DNA of 47,998 nt from Caldilineaceae bacterium (GTDB taxonomy: Bacteria; Chloroflexota; Anaerolineae; Caldilineales; Caldilineaceae). A model generated the notes under the pieces. It was not told the origin of the DNA. It searched no databases and saw nothing but the letters and a program-made list of their open reading frames with translations. The position numbers were made by a program, and so were the translations under genes. The stretch is from contig JAHBVH010000065.1 of the NCBI GenBank assembly GCA_019637645.1, positions 1-47,998 of the forward strand. The letters are read 5' to 3'. Shown piece after piece: positions 1-9,244 of this stretch. How positions within the stretch are numbered: position 1 is the stretch's first letter; each line of letters begins with the position of its first letter.

Positions 1-355
1 CGGGCAAGGGCTTCTCTTGCTTCGGCGGTCGCGGCGCAACTTCCCGCGCCTGCCGTCGCCCCCTCGCCTTGTCCCGCTCCCAATTCCGCTTTTGCACCAT
101 CGCCCTGGTCGGCGTGTCCCGCCCAACCAGCGCCCGGCAAAACACGCGCCACCCGGCTTCATTCATCTGCTGGCTAGCCGCCCGTAACAGCGTATCCGCC
201 AGCGGCACCCCTGCCGGGCGCTCATCGTTGAAACAATTCTTCGACGGAGCCACCCCATACCCTGGGTAGTGTCGCTCCCCCAACTCAATCAGCGCCGTGC
301 GCACCGCGTCCACATCAAAACCACGTTGTACAATTTTCCCTGCAATCTGATCCAC
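1..355 (-). CDS. Hypothetical protein of mobile element, C-terminus cut by window edge
   Basis: The minus strand stays open from a stop near 410 to the left edge, giving about 118 codons. A GTG at 355 preceded by a purine run (AAGGGAAGGG) is the best start; in-frame codons extend a little further upstream. The protein begins VDQIAGKIVQRGFDVDAVRT and has a CFNDERPAGVP patch and a basic, proline-rich tail (RGRRQAREVAPRPPKQ). I do not recognise the family. It follows the DnaC-like gene in the same direction, so it is probably the next gene of the element's replication operon. Without its end, no function can be assigned. Confidence 0.55.
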   Translation of the reverse strand, partial: MDQIAGKIVQRGFDVDAVRTALIELGERHYPGYGVAPSKNCFNDERPAGVPLADTLLRAASQQMNEAGWRVFCRALVGRDTPTRAMVQKRNWERDKARGRRQAREVAPRPPKQEKPLP

Positions 356-374
356 ATCCCTTCCCTTTCCAAAA

Positions 375-593
375 TCACATTGAGTTTCTGCCAGAAATTC
401 CGCCGCGACACTGTTCAGTTATTCGCCCTGCCCCTTCATGCACTTTCAGCGCCGTTCGTCGCGCCTTGCCCTTCCTGTGCGCCCGAAATATTGCGCAACA
501 TTGTAGATACGCAAGATTTTGCGGATCCGCAAGATTTTGCGGATCCGCAAGATTTTGCGTATCTACCTCTGACGGGGCAACCGTCGCAATCAA
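375..593 (-). CDS. Possible 72-aa ORF built around a palindromic repeat
   Basis: A TTG start abuts the TAA stop of the DnaC-like gene, so translation could be coupled by re-initiation. Residues 10-30 are simply the reading of the triple palindrome at 503-566 (VDTQ-NLADPQ-NLADPQ-NLAYL). The rest is basic and has two CxxC-less cysteine-containing stretches with no recognisable domain. It may only be an intergenic stretch opened by the repeat. No independent ribosome-binding site is seen. Confidence 0.2.
   Translation of the reverse strand: MIATVAPSEVDTQNLADPQNLADPQNLAYLQCCAIFRAHRKGKARRTALKVHEGAGRITEQCRGGISGRNSM
503..566. repeat. Triple palindromic repeat (GTAGATAC-bounded)
   Basis: Three tandem copies of a 12-bp unit GCAAGATTTTGC are separated by GGATCC and enclosed by GTAGATAC on the left and GTATCTAC on the right, making one 64-bp near-palindrome. 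Single-unit versions occur at 1689-1716 and 1758-1785. It lies just downstream of the DnaC-like gene. Confidence 0.85.
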
Positions 594-1478
594 TTACGGT
601 TGCTGTGCTCCCCCCCGTGGTCTTCTCAGGTTGGCCCCGCCCATCTCCACCCAGGCGCACGACTCCGCCAACCGCTCAAAGGTCCGCGCCCCAAACTGCA
701 TCGCCAGTTGCGCCGGTGCACAGTTGGTCGAAATCAGCATCGGCAAACAGTTGTTATGGCGGTAGTTGATCAGCTGATACAAAATCCGCCGCCGATCCTC
801 TGTCTCTGCCCGCTCGCGGTCAACATCGCCCAAGTCATCCAGCAACACCACATCCGCCCGCTGCGCCGTCTCCAAGCGCGTGTGACTGTCGCCCGTGGCA
901 TAGCCTGCTTGAATATCGCTAATGAAATCAGCGCACTCAATCCACAACCCGCTCTTGCCCTGGCCCAACGCATGGCGCAGCGCCGGGGTAAGCAGCCCTG
1001 TTTTCCCTGCCCCAAAGCGGCCCGCAATGATGATCCCCGGCCTCATCTGCCTAGTCACCGGGTCAATCACGCGCCCCGTATCGATGTACTCGCGCACCAC
1101 CGCAATCGCCGCGGCCTTCGCCTTGTCATCCCCGGCCCGTTCCACCAGCGTTTCGATAGTCATCTCCTGGAAGTGCCGCGGCACCCCCGCACCCGAAAAA
1201 AGCCGATCTAGCCGCCGTTGCTGTTCCTCCGCCGCTTTCCGCCGCCAGTGCGCCAGGGCCGCCGCCCCCATCGCGCACGCGCAAAACTGGCATTCCCCCA
1301 ACGGATACCCCGCTATGGGCGTTTTCCATCCCAAATAGCCCGTCCCGCGACACTCACACCCCACCCCCGTTTCCGCCGCCACCCAAATAGGCATATTCGG
1401 GGAAGAGTTCGCTAGCCCGTTCGGCGGCTGTTTGTCCGGCTGGCCGATCCGCGCGCTTTGCTTGCTTATGTGCTCCAT
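594..1478 (-). CDS. DnaC/IstB-like AAA+ ATPase (helicase-loader type)
   Basis: 294 aa. The N-terminal part carries a CxC...CxxC cluster (C41, C43, C63, C66), a likely zinc finger as in many phage and plasmid DnaC-like proteins. The AAA+ core follows, with Walker A GRFGAGKT (153-160) and Walker B VVLLDDLGD (from 210). A TFERLAESC segment near the C-terminus is typical of the sensor/arginine region. Proteins of this family load replicative helicase at an element's origin, or act as IstB-type ATPases. The ATG at 1478 is supported by AGGGAGA six bases upstream, so the gene overlaps the preceding one by 125 bp. A later ATG at 1394 lacks a good site. No transposase neighbour is visible, which favours replication over an IS21-type role. 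Confidence 0.85.
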   Translation of the reverse strand: MEHISKQSARIGQPDKQPPNGLANSSPNMPIWVAAETGVGCECRGTGYLGWKTPIAGYPLGECQFCACAMGAAALAHWRRKAAEEQQRRLDRLFSGAGVPRHFQEMTIETLVERAGDDKAKAAAIAVVREYIDTGRVIDPVTRQMRPGIIIAGRFGAGKTGLLTPALRHALGQGKSGLWIECADFISDIQAGYATGDSHTRLETAQRADVVLLDDLGDVDRERAETEDRRRILYQLINYRHNNCLPMLISTNCAPAQLAMQFGARTFERLAESCAWVEMGGANLRRPRGGAQQP

Positions 1479-2289
1479 GCGTATCTCCCTGTTTCGTCCG
1501 CTCCATCAGCGCGGGACTCCGGTACCAATCCAGCATCCCGCTCACATTCACCGGGCTATACCCCCGTCCCGCCCACTCGCGCAAAACACGTATCCACAAC
1601 GCCAGATCCGTGACACTTTCGCTGATCAAGCACATTTGCGCGTGCTGTGGCCAACGCTTATGCAGGTCGTGATAGGCCTTGATAGGTGGTAGATACGCAA
1701 GACTTTGCGTATCTACAGCGGCTTTCGGTACTTTCGGCGCGGGCTTTGGCTCTGGCGGTAGATACGCAAGATTTTGCGTATCTACCGAGGGCAATGCGGG
1801 CGGCGCAGACGGGGCCGGAGGCTCCGTTGCCAACGGGCGGATGCCCGTTGCTTCTTCTTCATCAGTACTTAGTAGATCAGTACTTGGTAATACAGTACTT
1901 AGTAGTCTTGGATTTTCCACCGATGGTTTTTCCACCGATGGTTTTTCCACCGATGGTTTTTCCACCGGTGGAAAATCCACCAATGGCGTTTCCGCTTGCG
2001 CTAGCGGGATCTCATGCAAAATATGTTCCCACTCGAACTTACCGCGAATGCTTCGCCGCGTTCGCACCAAATACCCCGCATCTTCCAGCTCTTTCAGCGC
2101 CGTGCGCACCGCGTCCACCCCATCCCGAGAGCGCTTCGCCAAATCCTCGCGCACAATCGACCAATCATCCGGCTTGCTCAGCAAATAAGCCGCCAACCCC
2201 TTCGCCTTCCACGAGAGCCGATCATCATTCAGCACCGTGTTATTGATCACCGAATAGTTCTGATTCTTTGCTACCCTTATCGTTGCCAT
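1354..2289 (-). CDS. Winged-helix replication-initiation-like protein of mobile element
   Basis: 311 aa. Residues about 10-95 form a winged-helix domain (LSWKAKGLAAYLLSKPDDW, then a recognition region ending in DAGYLVR) of the kind found in phage replisome organisers and plasmid initiators. A long low-complexity linker follows, with (VEKPS)n, STDLLSTD-type repeats, and two in-frame copies of a palindrome read as VDTQNLAYLPP and VDTQSLAYLPP. A C-terminal helical region (CLISESVTDLALWIRVLREW) resembles the helicase-loader-contacting tails of such proteins. AGGTGAG sits directly before the ATG at 2289. Placement just before a DnaC-like ATPase matches the initiator plus loader arrangement of phages and integrative elements. 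The exact substrate or origin is not visible. Confidence 0.75.
   Translation of the reverse strand: MATIRVAKNQNYSVINNTVLNDDRLSWKAKGLAAYLLSKPDDWSIVREDLAKRSRDGVDAVRTALKELEDAGYLVRTRRSIRGKFEWEHILHEIPLAQAETPLVDFPPVEKPSVEKPSVEKPSVENPRLLSTVLPSTDLLSTDEEEATGIRPLATEPPAPSAPPALPSVDTQNLAYLPPEPKPAPKVPKAAVDTQSLAYLPPIKAYHDLHKRWPQHAQMCLISESVTDLALWIRVLREWAGRGYSPVNVSGMLDWYRSPALMERTKQGDTHGAHKQAKRADRPAGQTAAERASELFPEYAYLGGGGNGGGV
1689..1716. repeat. 28-bp palindrome inside coding sequence
   Basis: GTAGATAC-GCAAGACTTTGC-GTATCTAC is nearly self-complementary and lies in frame in the winged-helix gene, where it encodes VDTQSLAYL on the minus strand. It differs by one base from the copy at 1758. Confidence 0.85.
1758..1785. 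repeat. 28-bp palindrome inside coding sequence (second copy)
   Basis: GTAGATAC-GCAAGATTTTGC-GTATCTAC, in the same frame as the copy at 1689, encoding VDTQNLAYL. Both copies sit in the Pro/Ala-rich linker, where insertion would be tolerated. Confidence 0.85.
1860..1986. repeat. Intragenic tandem repeats encoding VEKPS and STDLLSTD
   Basis: About four 15-bp units of the form TCCACCGATGGTTTT lie between 1915 and 1980 and encode repeated VEKPS. Next to them, about 1864-1905, are three degenerate CAGTACTTAGTAG units encoding LLSTVLPSTDLLSTD. Both extend the linker of the winged-helix protein without breaking frame. Confidence 0.8.
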
Positions 2290-2582
2290 GTCTCACCTGC
2301 CTGCAAATCGGTAAATCCGGCGAATACTTTCGTTTTCCTGCTACACGAAGCACAAAGCAGCCTGTCCACCTTCGCCGGGAGGCCACAGCCGATAATCTCA
2401 TGCAATTCATGAATGGTTGGCGATTGTAGATAATTCAGCGCTTCCGCCTTGCGCCATTCTTCCGCCCTATTCGTTACATCCGCCACCGCCACCGCCGTCA
2501 CCGCCAGTAGCAGCAGCGCGTAATTGCCCAACAATGGATCATGGTTGTCGTGGCCGGTGGTCGAAAGTTCAAGTTTAAGCAT
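2277..2582 (-). CDS. Small membrane protein with CxxC motif, first gene of element operon
   Basis: 101 aa. The ATG at 2582 is preceded by AGGAGA at an 8-base spacing, and the stop overlaps the start of the next gene by 13 bp, so this is a real translationally coupled gene. One hydrophobic segment (LLGNYALLLLAVTAVAVADV, about 17-36) is followed by a charged stretch and a C-terminal LLCASCSRK, half of a possible zinc or redox motif. No family recognised. Its position suggests co-regulation with the replication genes. Confidence 0.65.
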   Translation of the reverse strand: MLKLELSTTGHDNHDPLLGNYALLLLAVTAVAVADVTNRAEEWRKAEALNYLQSPTIHELHEIIGCGLPAKVDRLLCASCSRKTKVFAGFTDLQAGETWQR

Positions 2583-2687
2583 CGGGGAAATCTCCTAGTA
2601 TTCATATCCTTACTACAACTTTACACGTCAACATCCTTGTCTGGACGGCAAAATCCATTACAATCCACCCCCCAGGAGGCTATCGCA

Positions 2688-3641
2688 GTGATCTACCTAA
2701 TCAATCTCGATTCAACCGTTCCCGCACTAGACGCCAAACAACTAGTGCACCTCATCGAACTCTTTTTGGCTGACCACAGACGCAAAAACCAACCCACCAC
2801 CGTCAAAGGCTATCGCTTTCGGCTCAAGCCCTTTATCAACTGGTGGCAATCCGTTGGTCCCGATTGTGGTTGGATTCTCAGTGGGGATGATTTCGCCGAC
2901 TATGTTCGCTATCTGGACGAACTCGGCTGGGGTTACAACAGTCGCCGCGACGGGGTAAAGCGTTTGCGCCAGGTCTTTCGCTGGGCACATCAACGCGGCC
3001 ATGTACCCGTTGACTTTGCCCTCTACATCCCCAGCACCAAAGGCGCACCGCCTGTGCGCCCCCCGCTCTCCCTCGATGATTTGGCCGCCCTGCTCAATGC
3101 CTGTTGGCGCATGGCCTACCCGCTACGCAACCGGGCCATCATCGCCGCGCTTGCTGGGACTGGACTTCGGCGCGAAGAATGCGCCGCCCTCCGCACTACC
3201 GATCTCATTTTCCAAGCCGATGGCGCAGGCTATCTCTCCCCGCCCATCACCAAAAATGACAAGCCGCGCGTCGTCGCCTTCGATGCCGCCACCGGTGCCT
3301 ATCTACGCCAATGGCTAGATGTCCTACCCGGAGATGGCCCCCTCTTCCCCTCACGCAATGGGGGTGCAAGCCTCTCCCTCTCGCCCGATGGGCTGTACAA
3401 AGTAGTGCTAGACGCCGCCGCCCTCGCGGGCGTCCGCGTCGAAACCCACGATCTACGCCGCATGTTCGCCACCACCTGGAGCCGCAAACTCCGCGGCGAA
3501 GCCTACGGCCAACTACTCCAATTGCAAATGGGCCATGCCAGCTACAACACCACCGCCATCTACAACTTGCAGCAGGCCGAGGACGTTCTAAATGCCCTCC
3601 GCTCCGCGCCCATCAGCCCAATCGCCCAGATCGGAAAATAA
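2688..3641 (+). CDS. Tyrosine recombinase / phage-type integrase
   Basis: 317 aa from a GTG at 2688, chosen because AGGAGG lies eight bases upstream; the frame is open further back but has no better start. An N-terminal SAM-like core-binding domain (about 15-110) is followed by the catalytic domain. The active-site set is visible: R161 (GTGLRREE), a lysine near 189-192, H254 and R257 (THDLRR), H283 (MGHAS) and nucleophile Y292 (TTAIYN). The enzyme would catalyse site-specific integration and excision. It is transcribed divergently from the replication operon and ends next to a terminator and a tRNA 3' fragment, the usual place for an integrase beside its attachment site. Confidence 0.93.
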   Translation: MIYLINLDSTVPALDAKQLVHLIELFLADHRRKNQPTTVKGYRFRLKPFINWWQSVGPDCGWILSGDDFADYVRYLDELGWGYNSRRDGVKRLRQVFRWAHQRGHVPVDFALYIPSTKGAPPVRPPLSLDDLAALLNACWRMAYPLRNRAIIAALAGTGLRREECAALRTTDLIFQADGAGYLSPPITKNDKPRVVAFDAATGAYLRQWLDVLPGDGPLFPSRNGGASLSLSPDGLYKVVLDAAALAGVRVETHDLRRMFATTWSRKLRGEAYGQLLQLQMGHASYNTTAIYNLQQAEDVLNALRSAPISPIAQIGK

Positions 3642-3683
3642 AAAATAGAGCGCGTAAGGTTTACCTTACGCGCTCTATTTTTT
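3640..3683. terminator. Terminator of integrase gene
   Basis: Perfect inverted repeat: a 21-base arm 3640-3660 (AAAAAATAGAGCGCG...) pairs with 3663-3683, with A-runs before and T-runs after. It can end transcription in either direction. Confidence 0.9.
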
Positions 3684-3761
3684 ATTTTTCTTTGCAATTC
3701 TTAAATTTCGATCAATATCCTAGCCTGCCCATCCTAAAACTTACTACAATGTAAACTTTAG

Positions 3762-3794
3762 GACGTCTCCGTTCAAATCGGAGTAGGGGCACCA
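3762..3794 (+). other. tRNA 3' fragment, probable attachment site (att)
   Basis: 3767-3783 folds as a perfect T arm (CTCCG, loop TTCAAAT, CGGAG). It is followed by a 3' acceptor strand TAGGGGC (3784-3790), discriminator A and CCA (3792-3794). No matching 5' acceptor (GCCCCTA), D arm or T33-bearing anticodon loop lies upstream, so only the 3' part is present. Integrative elements commonly use the 3' end of a tRNA gene as att and leave such a copy at the far junction. The intact tRNA should lie at the other end of the element, outside the window. Confidence 0.7.
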
Positions 3795-3816
3795 TCGTTT
3801 TGTTAGGAGAGAAGAG

Positions 3817-3856
3817 ACGTATCCGGCCACAAATTGTGGCCGGATACGTTTTTTTT
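3817..3856 (+). terminator. Intrinsic terminator after tRNA fragment
   Basis: ACGTATCCGGCCACAA (3817-3832) pairs with 3834-3849 and is followed by eight T residues. It is placed as the natural terminator of the tRNA gene and was carried along downstream of the att copy. Confidence 0.85.
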
Positions 3857-3895
3857 GCGAATGGAAAAAGTTTGTCGATTGCGGCAAGTTTGATC

Positions 3896-3935
3896 AAAAA
3901 AGGGCGTCGTCCCTCATGGGGGCGACGCCCTTTTT
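3896..3935. terminator. Bidirectional terminator downstream of enolase
   Basis: AAAAAGGGCGTCG...CCC pairs with GGG...CGACGCCCTTTTT around a TCAT loop. It lies 27 bp past the enolase stop and separates it from the mobile element. Confidence 0.85.
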
Positions 3936-3962
3936 GCTAGCGCTTTTGATTAGGCGTGATGC

Positions 3963-6021
<2,059 letters not shown>

Positions 6022-6462
6022 ATGAATGAGATACAAACGGGTGGACCGGTGGCGCGTCCCCTGGCCCCGACAACGGTGCCCATGTGGCAACAACGGGGAG
6101 ATGGGATCACGCTCATTGCGGGCTATCACTTTTTGGTGGCGGGCCTCTTTTTGGTCGGTACGCTGATCTTGATGCTGCCCACGGCTATTCTCGGCTTGGT
6201 GGGCATGGTCGAAGACCCTGGTGCGTTTTTTGGGATGATGGCGGTGGGCTTTGTGGCCTTGGTGACCCTCGTCCTTTGCTTGGTCTATCTAGCAGTCGGC
6301 TATGGGCTATGGACATTGCGCGCGTGGGCACGCATAGCGGCTATTGCCTTGGCGATGATCAGTCTCTTTGGTATTCCCATTGGCACCATTGCGGGCAGCA
6401 TTACCTTGTGGCATTTGCTCCGATCAGAAGTGGCGGCAAAGTTCGAGCCCACCAGCCACTGA
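6022..6462 (+). CDS. Small integral membrane protein, three or four helices
   Basis: 146 aa. The ATG at 6022 has AAGGAG six bases upstream, which fixes the start over earlier in-frame ATGs. A short cytoplasmic N-terminus is followed by hydrophobic segments at about 30-60, 70-97 and 103-130. The last has the pattern WARIAAIALAMISLFGIPIGT, seen in many small bacterial membrane proteins that lack a known role. It converges on fabH with about 50 bp between the stops. Function unknown. Confidence 0.75.
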   Translation: MNEIQTGGPVARPLAPTTVPMWQQRGDGITLIAGYHFLVAGLFLVGTLILMLPTAILGLVGMVEDPGAFFGMMAVGFVALVTLVLCLVYLAVGYGLWTLRAWARIAAIALAMISLFGIPIGTIAGSITLWHLLRSEVAAKFEPTSH

Positions 6463-6514
6463 TCACGTCGCCCGTCTTTGCGGAACGCCACAAGGTGTTG
6501 CTGGCTAGATGCAC

Positions 6515-7903
6515 CTAGGGTTGATTCAGCGGTTCCTGAGCTGGGGCCGGATTCTCCCCTTCGGTTTGGCGCACCGGAGCGCTTTCAGGATCATTGGGCC
6601 AGACTTCATAGACCCAGCGTACGGCGCGTTTCCACATGCTGCGGGCCGCGGCGGCTTGGTAGGTGGCTTGGCGACGATAGTTTTTCCACCAGCTATCGTG
6701 CCCTTTGCCGATGGGTACGCTCCATTTCACCGTACACGCGGCCCAAGTTAAGCCGCCGCCAAAGCCAACAAAGACCAGATTGTTACCGGGCTTGACTTTA
6801 CCCGCTTCAATGGCTTCACAGAGCGCAATGGGAATGCTCGCGGTGCTGGTGTTGCCATAACGTTGTAGGTTGATCCACACCTTGTCCTGGGGAATCTTCA
6901 GCTGATTGAGGACACTATTCTGGATGATCCGAATGTTGGCTTGGTGCGGTACAATCAGGTCCACATCGTTGGGGGTTAGGCCACTGCGGGCGAGAACACG
7001 GGTGGTAGCTTGGGCCATAACGCGGGTGGCGAAACGGAAGACCGCCTTGCCATCCATCTTAATATAGTGGCTACCACTGCTCACGGTCTCTAGGCTGGCC
7101 GGTTGGGCACTCCCACCGGCAGGCACGGTTAAGGTATTGGCTCCCGAACCGTCACTCCCTAACTCCACGGCCATAATCCCGCCCGGGACATTGCTCGCCG
7201 CCACCAAGACCGCGCCCGCCCCATCACCAAAGAGAACACAGGTATTGCGATCCGTCCAATCCACAATGCGGCTCAAGGTCTCTGCCCCTAAGACCAACAC
7301 ATATTCAGCATCGCCCGCCAAAATATGGCCGCGGGCCATGCTCAGAGCATAGACAAAGCCCGAACACGCGGCGCTCAGATCAAAGGCACCGGCGTTGGTC
7401 GCGCCAATCGCATCCTGTACAAGCGAAGCCGTCGCCGGAAAAATATGTTCGGGCGAACTGGTCGAGCAGATGATCAGATCCAGTTTACTTGGGTGGACAT
7501 CCGCTACTTCGAGCGCTTTGCGGGCCGCCGCAATGGCCAACGTGGCCGTCGTCTCCTTGGGATCAGCGGCCACATGACGCTCTTCAATGCCCGTGCGCGA
7601 GCGGATCCACTCGTCACTCGTATCAACGATCTGTTCGAGATCCTTGTTGGTAATCACCTTCGAAGGTACTTGATAGCCCCAGCCAATAATCTGGGCATAA
7701 CGGCGTCCCTCCTCGTCCACGGTCTCGGTCGCCACGGTCTCGGTCGCCACGGTCTCGGTCGCCACAGCCATTGCGGTGCCCTGAGGATGATGACCGTTAT
7801 GGCCATGACCATTCATTCCTGCCCCGTTCGCGCTGTGCCCAGGTGATTCGTGCCCATTCTGCCCGTTGACATGCTCAAGTTTTGCATCCCGAATCTCGGT
7901 CAT
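6515..7903 (-). CDS. fabH: 3-oxoacyl-ACP synthase III (FabH) with N- and C-terminal extensions
   Basis: 462 aa, versus about 320-335 for typical FabH. The KAS III core is intact: catalytic C180 (DLSAACSGF), H320 (VPHQAN) and N351 (YGNTSTAS), with the C-terminal FVGFGGGLTWAA motif. It would condense acetyl-CoA (or another starter) with malonyl-ACP to begin fatty-acid synthesis. About 66 residues precede the core: a His/Gly/Asn-rich stretch, then VATET three times, encoded by 15-bp tandem repeats. About 65 residues rich in Trp, Arg and Pro follow it. AGGAGGG directly before the ATG at 7903 shows that the extension is translated. It lies 42 bp downstream of fabF on the same strand, likely one operon. 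Confidence 0.93.
   Translation of the reverse strand: MTEIRDAKLEHVNGQNGHESPGHSANGAGMNGHGHNGHHPQGTAMAVATETVATETVATETVDEEGRRYAQIIGWGYQVPSKVITNKDLEQIVDTSDEWIRSRTGIEERHVAADPKETTATLAIAAARKALEVADVHPSKLDLIICSTSSPEHIFPATASLVQDAIGATNAGAFDLSAACSGFVYALSMARGHILAGDAEYVLVLGAETLSRIVDWTDRNTCVLFGDGAGAVLVAASNVPGGIMAVELGSDGSGANTLTVPAGGSAQPASLETVSSGSHYIKMDGKAVFRFATRVMAQATTRVLARSGLTPNDVDLIVPHQANIRIIQNSVLNQLKIPQDKVWINLQRYGNTSTASIPIALCEAIEAGKVKPGNNLVFVGFGGGLTWAACTVKWSVPIGKGHDSWWKNYRRQATYQAAAARSMWKRAVRWVYEVWPNDPESAPVRQTEGENPAPAQEPLNQP
7720..7767. repeat. 15-bp tandem repeat inside fabH
   Basis: GGTCTCGGTCGCCAC occurs three times in a row and encodes VATET repeats in the N-terminal extension of FabH. Copy number changes would keep the frame. 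Confidence 0.85.
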
Positions 7904-7945
7904 AGAACCCTCCTGCTCAATCTGATCCTTAGCCTCTTGGCAAGC

Positions 7946-9244
7946 TTATGCATAGCGGCGCAACATAATACAGGCATTATGACCGCCAAAGCCAAAGCTA
8001 TTGCTCAACGTTACATTGACATCGGCGCGCACGGCATGGAGTGGCGTATAAGCTAGATCGCACTCTGGATCGGGGTTTTCCAGGTTAATGGTGGGGGCGA
8101 CAATGCCTTCGGTGATCGTCTTAGCACAGATAATGGTCTCGATCGCACCCGCGCCAGCCAACAGGTGGCCCAACATGCTCTTGGTGCTGCTGACTTTGAC
8201 ATTGTAGGCGTGTTCGCCAAAGATTTTCTTGATCGCCAAGGTTTCGACCACATCGTTTAGCCGCGTGGAAGTCCCATGGGCATTGATATAGTCCACCTGG
8301 TTGGCTTCGACCCCATAGGCCGCGGCTTTGCGCAGGGCCATCTTCATGGCATCCACGGCGCCACGCCCTTCAAAATGGGGTGCGACCATATTATAGCCAT
8401 CGGCACTGCTGCCATAGCCAATCACTTCAGCATAGATACGCGCACCACGGGCTTTGGCGTGCGCTTCACTCTCCATAATCAAGACCGCGCTGCCTTCACC
8501 CACCACAAAGCCATCGCGATCAGTGTCAAACGGACGGCAAGCCCGTTGGGGTTCGTCGTTGCGCTGGCTCAAGGCACCCGTGAGGTCAAACCCAGCCATG
8601 ATAAGCGGATTAATGGCAGCCTCGGCTCCGCCCGCCACCATGACATCCGCATCACCGCGGCGAATAATTTCAAAGGCTTCGCCACAGGCCGAAGTACCGG
8701 TCGCACAGGCACTGACCACGGCGTGGTTGGGGCCGTACAGCCCATACTCAATGGCGATCCGGCCCCCGGCGCTATCCACTAACATATTGGGAATGAGGTG
8801 CGGGCTGATCTTACGCAGACCGCGGGTCGTTGACAGATCTTGGTTGTCAATCACCGTTTGAATGCCACCGACACCACTGCCAATCACCACCCCAATCAGG
8901 CTCCGATCTTCCTCTTCGATCTGCAGGCTAGCATCGGCAAGCGCTTGTTTGGTGGCGGCCAAGGCATATTGAATATTTAAATCCAGGCGGCGCGCTTCTT
9001 TGCGATCCATATAATTCGTCGCATCAAAATTGCGCACTTCCGCCGCAAAGCTAGTACGGAGGTCGCTGGTGTCAAAACGTGTGATCCGATCAATGCCAGA
9101 TTTACCGGCAATCAGGGCCTGCCAGGTTTCCTCCACCGAATGGCCCAGGGGCGTAATCGCGCCCATGCCTGTGATGACCACGCGCGTGGGGCTATATCCG
9201 TTCGTCTGCTGTGTAGAAGAGTGATTGGTCATAAAAAACGACAA
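7946..9244 (-). CDS. fabF: 3-oxoacyl-ACP synthase II (FabF)
   Basis: 432 aa. It elongates acyl-ACP with malonyl-ACP in fatty-acid synthesis. The KAS I/II thiolase fold is recognised from RVVITGMGAITPLG, nucleophile C180 in VVSACATG, histidines in NAHGTST and SMLGHLLAGAG, and the C-terminal NSFGFGGHNA. Two starts are possible. A TTG at 9244 has AAAGGAT about five bases upstream. The ATG at 9232 is more usual but is then about 17 bases from that site. I annotate the TTG. It is the first gene of the fabF-fabH pair; no acyl-carrier-protein gene lies beside it. Confidence 0.95.
   Translation of the reverse strand: MSFFMTNHSSTQQTNGYSPTRVVITGMGAITPLGHSVEETWQALIAGKSGIDRITRFDTSDLRTSFAAEVRNFDATNYMDRKEARRLDLNIQYALAATKQALADASLQIEEEDRSLIGVVIGSGVGGIQTVIDNQDLSTTRGLRKISPHLIPNMLVDSAGGRIAIEYGLYGPNHAVVSACATGTSACGEAFEIIRRGDADVMVAGGAEAAINPLIMAGFDLTGALSQRNDEPQRACRPFDTDRDGFVVGEGSAVLIMESEAHAKARGARIYAEVIGYGSSADGYNMVAPHFEGRGAVDAMKMALRKAAAYGVEANQVDYINAHGTSTRLNDVVETLAIKKIFGEHAYNVKVSSTKSMLGHLLAGAGAIETIICAKTITEGIVAPTINLENPDPECDLAYTPLHAVRADVNVTLSNSFGFGGHNACIMLRRYA

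Noticed and set aside
594..1478. IstB of an IS21-type insertion sequence.
   Set aside because: No IstA transposase or terminal inverted repeats nearby; an initiator-like gene precedes it and a zinc cluster is present, so a replication loader fits better.
3718..3794. A complete tRNA gene ending at the CCA.
   Set aside because: The T arm and 3' acceptor are perfect, but no 5' acceptor GCCCCTA, D arm or T33-containing anticodon loop exists upstream, so only a 3' fragment is called.
3712..3897. 61-codon minus-strand frame over the tRNA fragment.
   Set aside because: It reads through the T arm and a terminator; its apparent peptide is a by-product of those RNA features.
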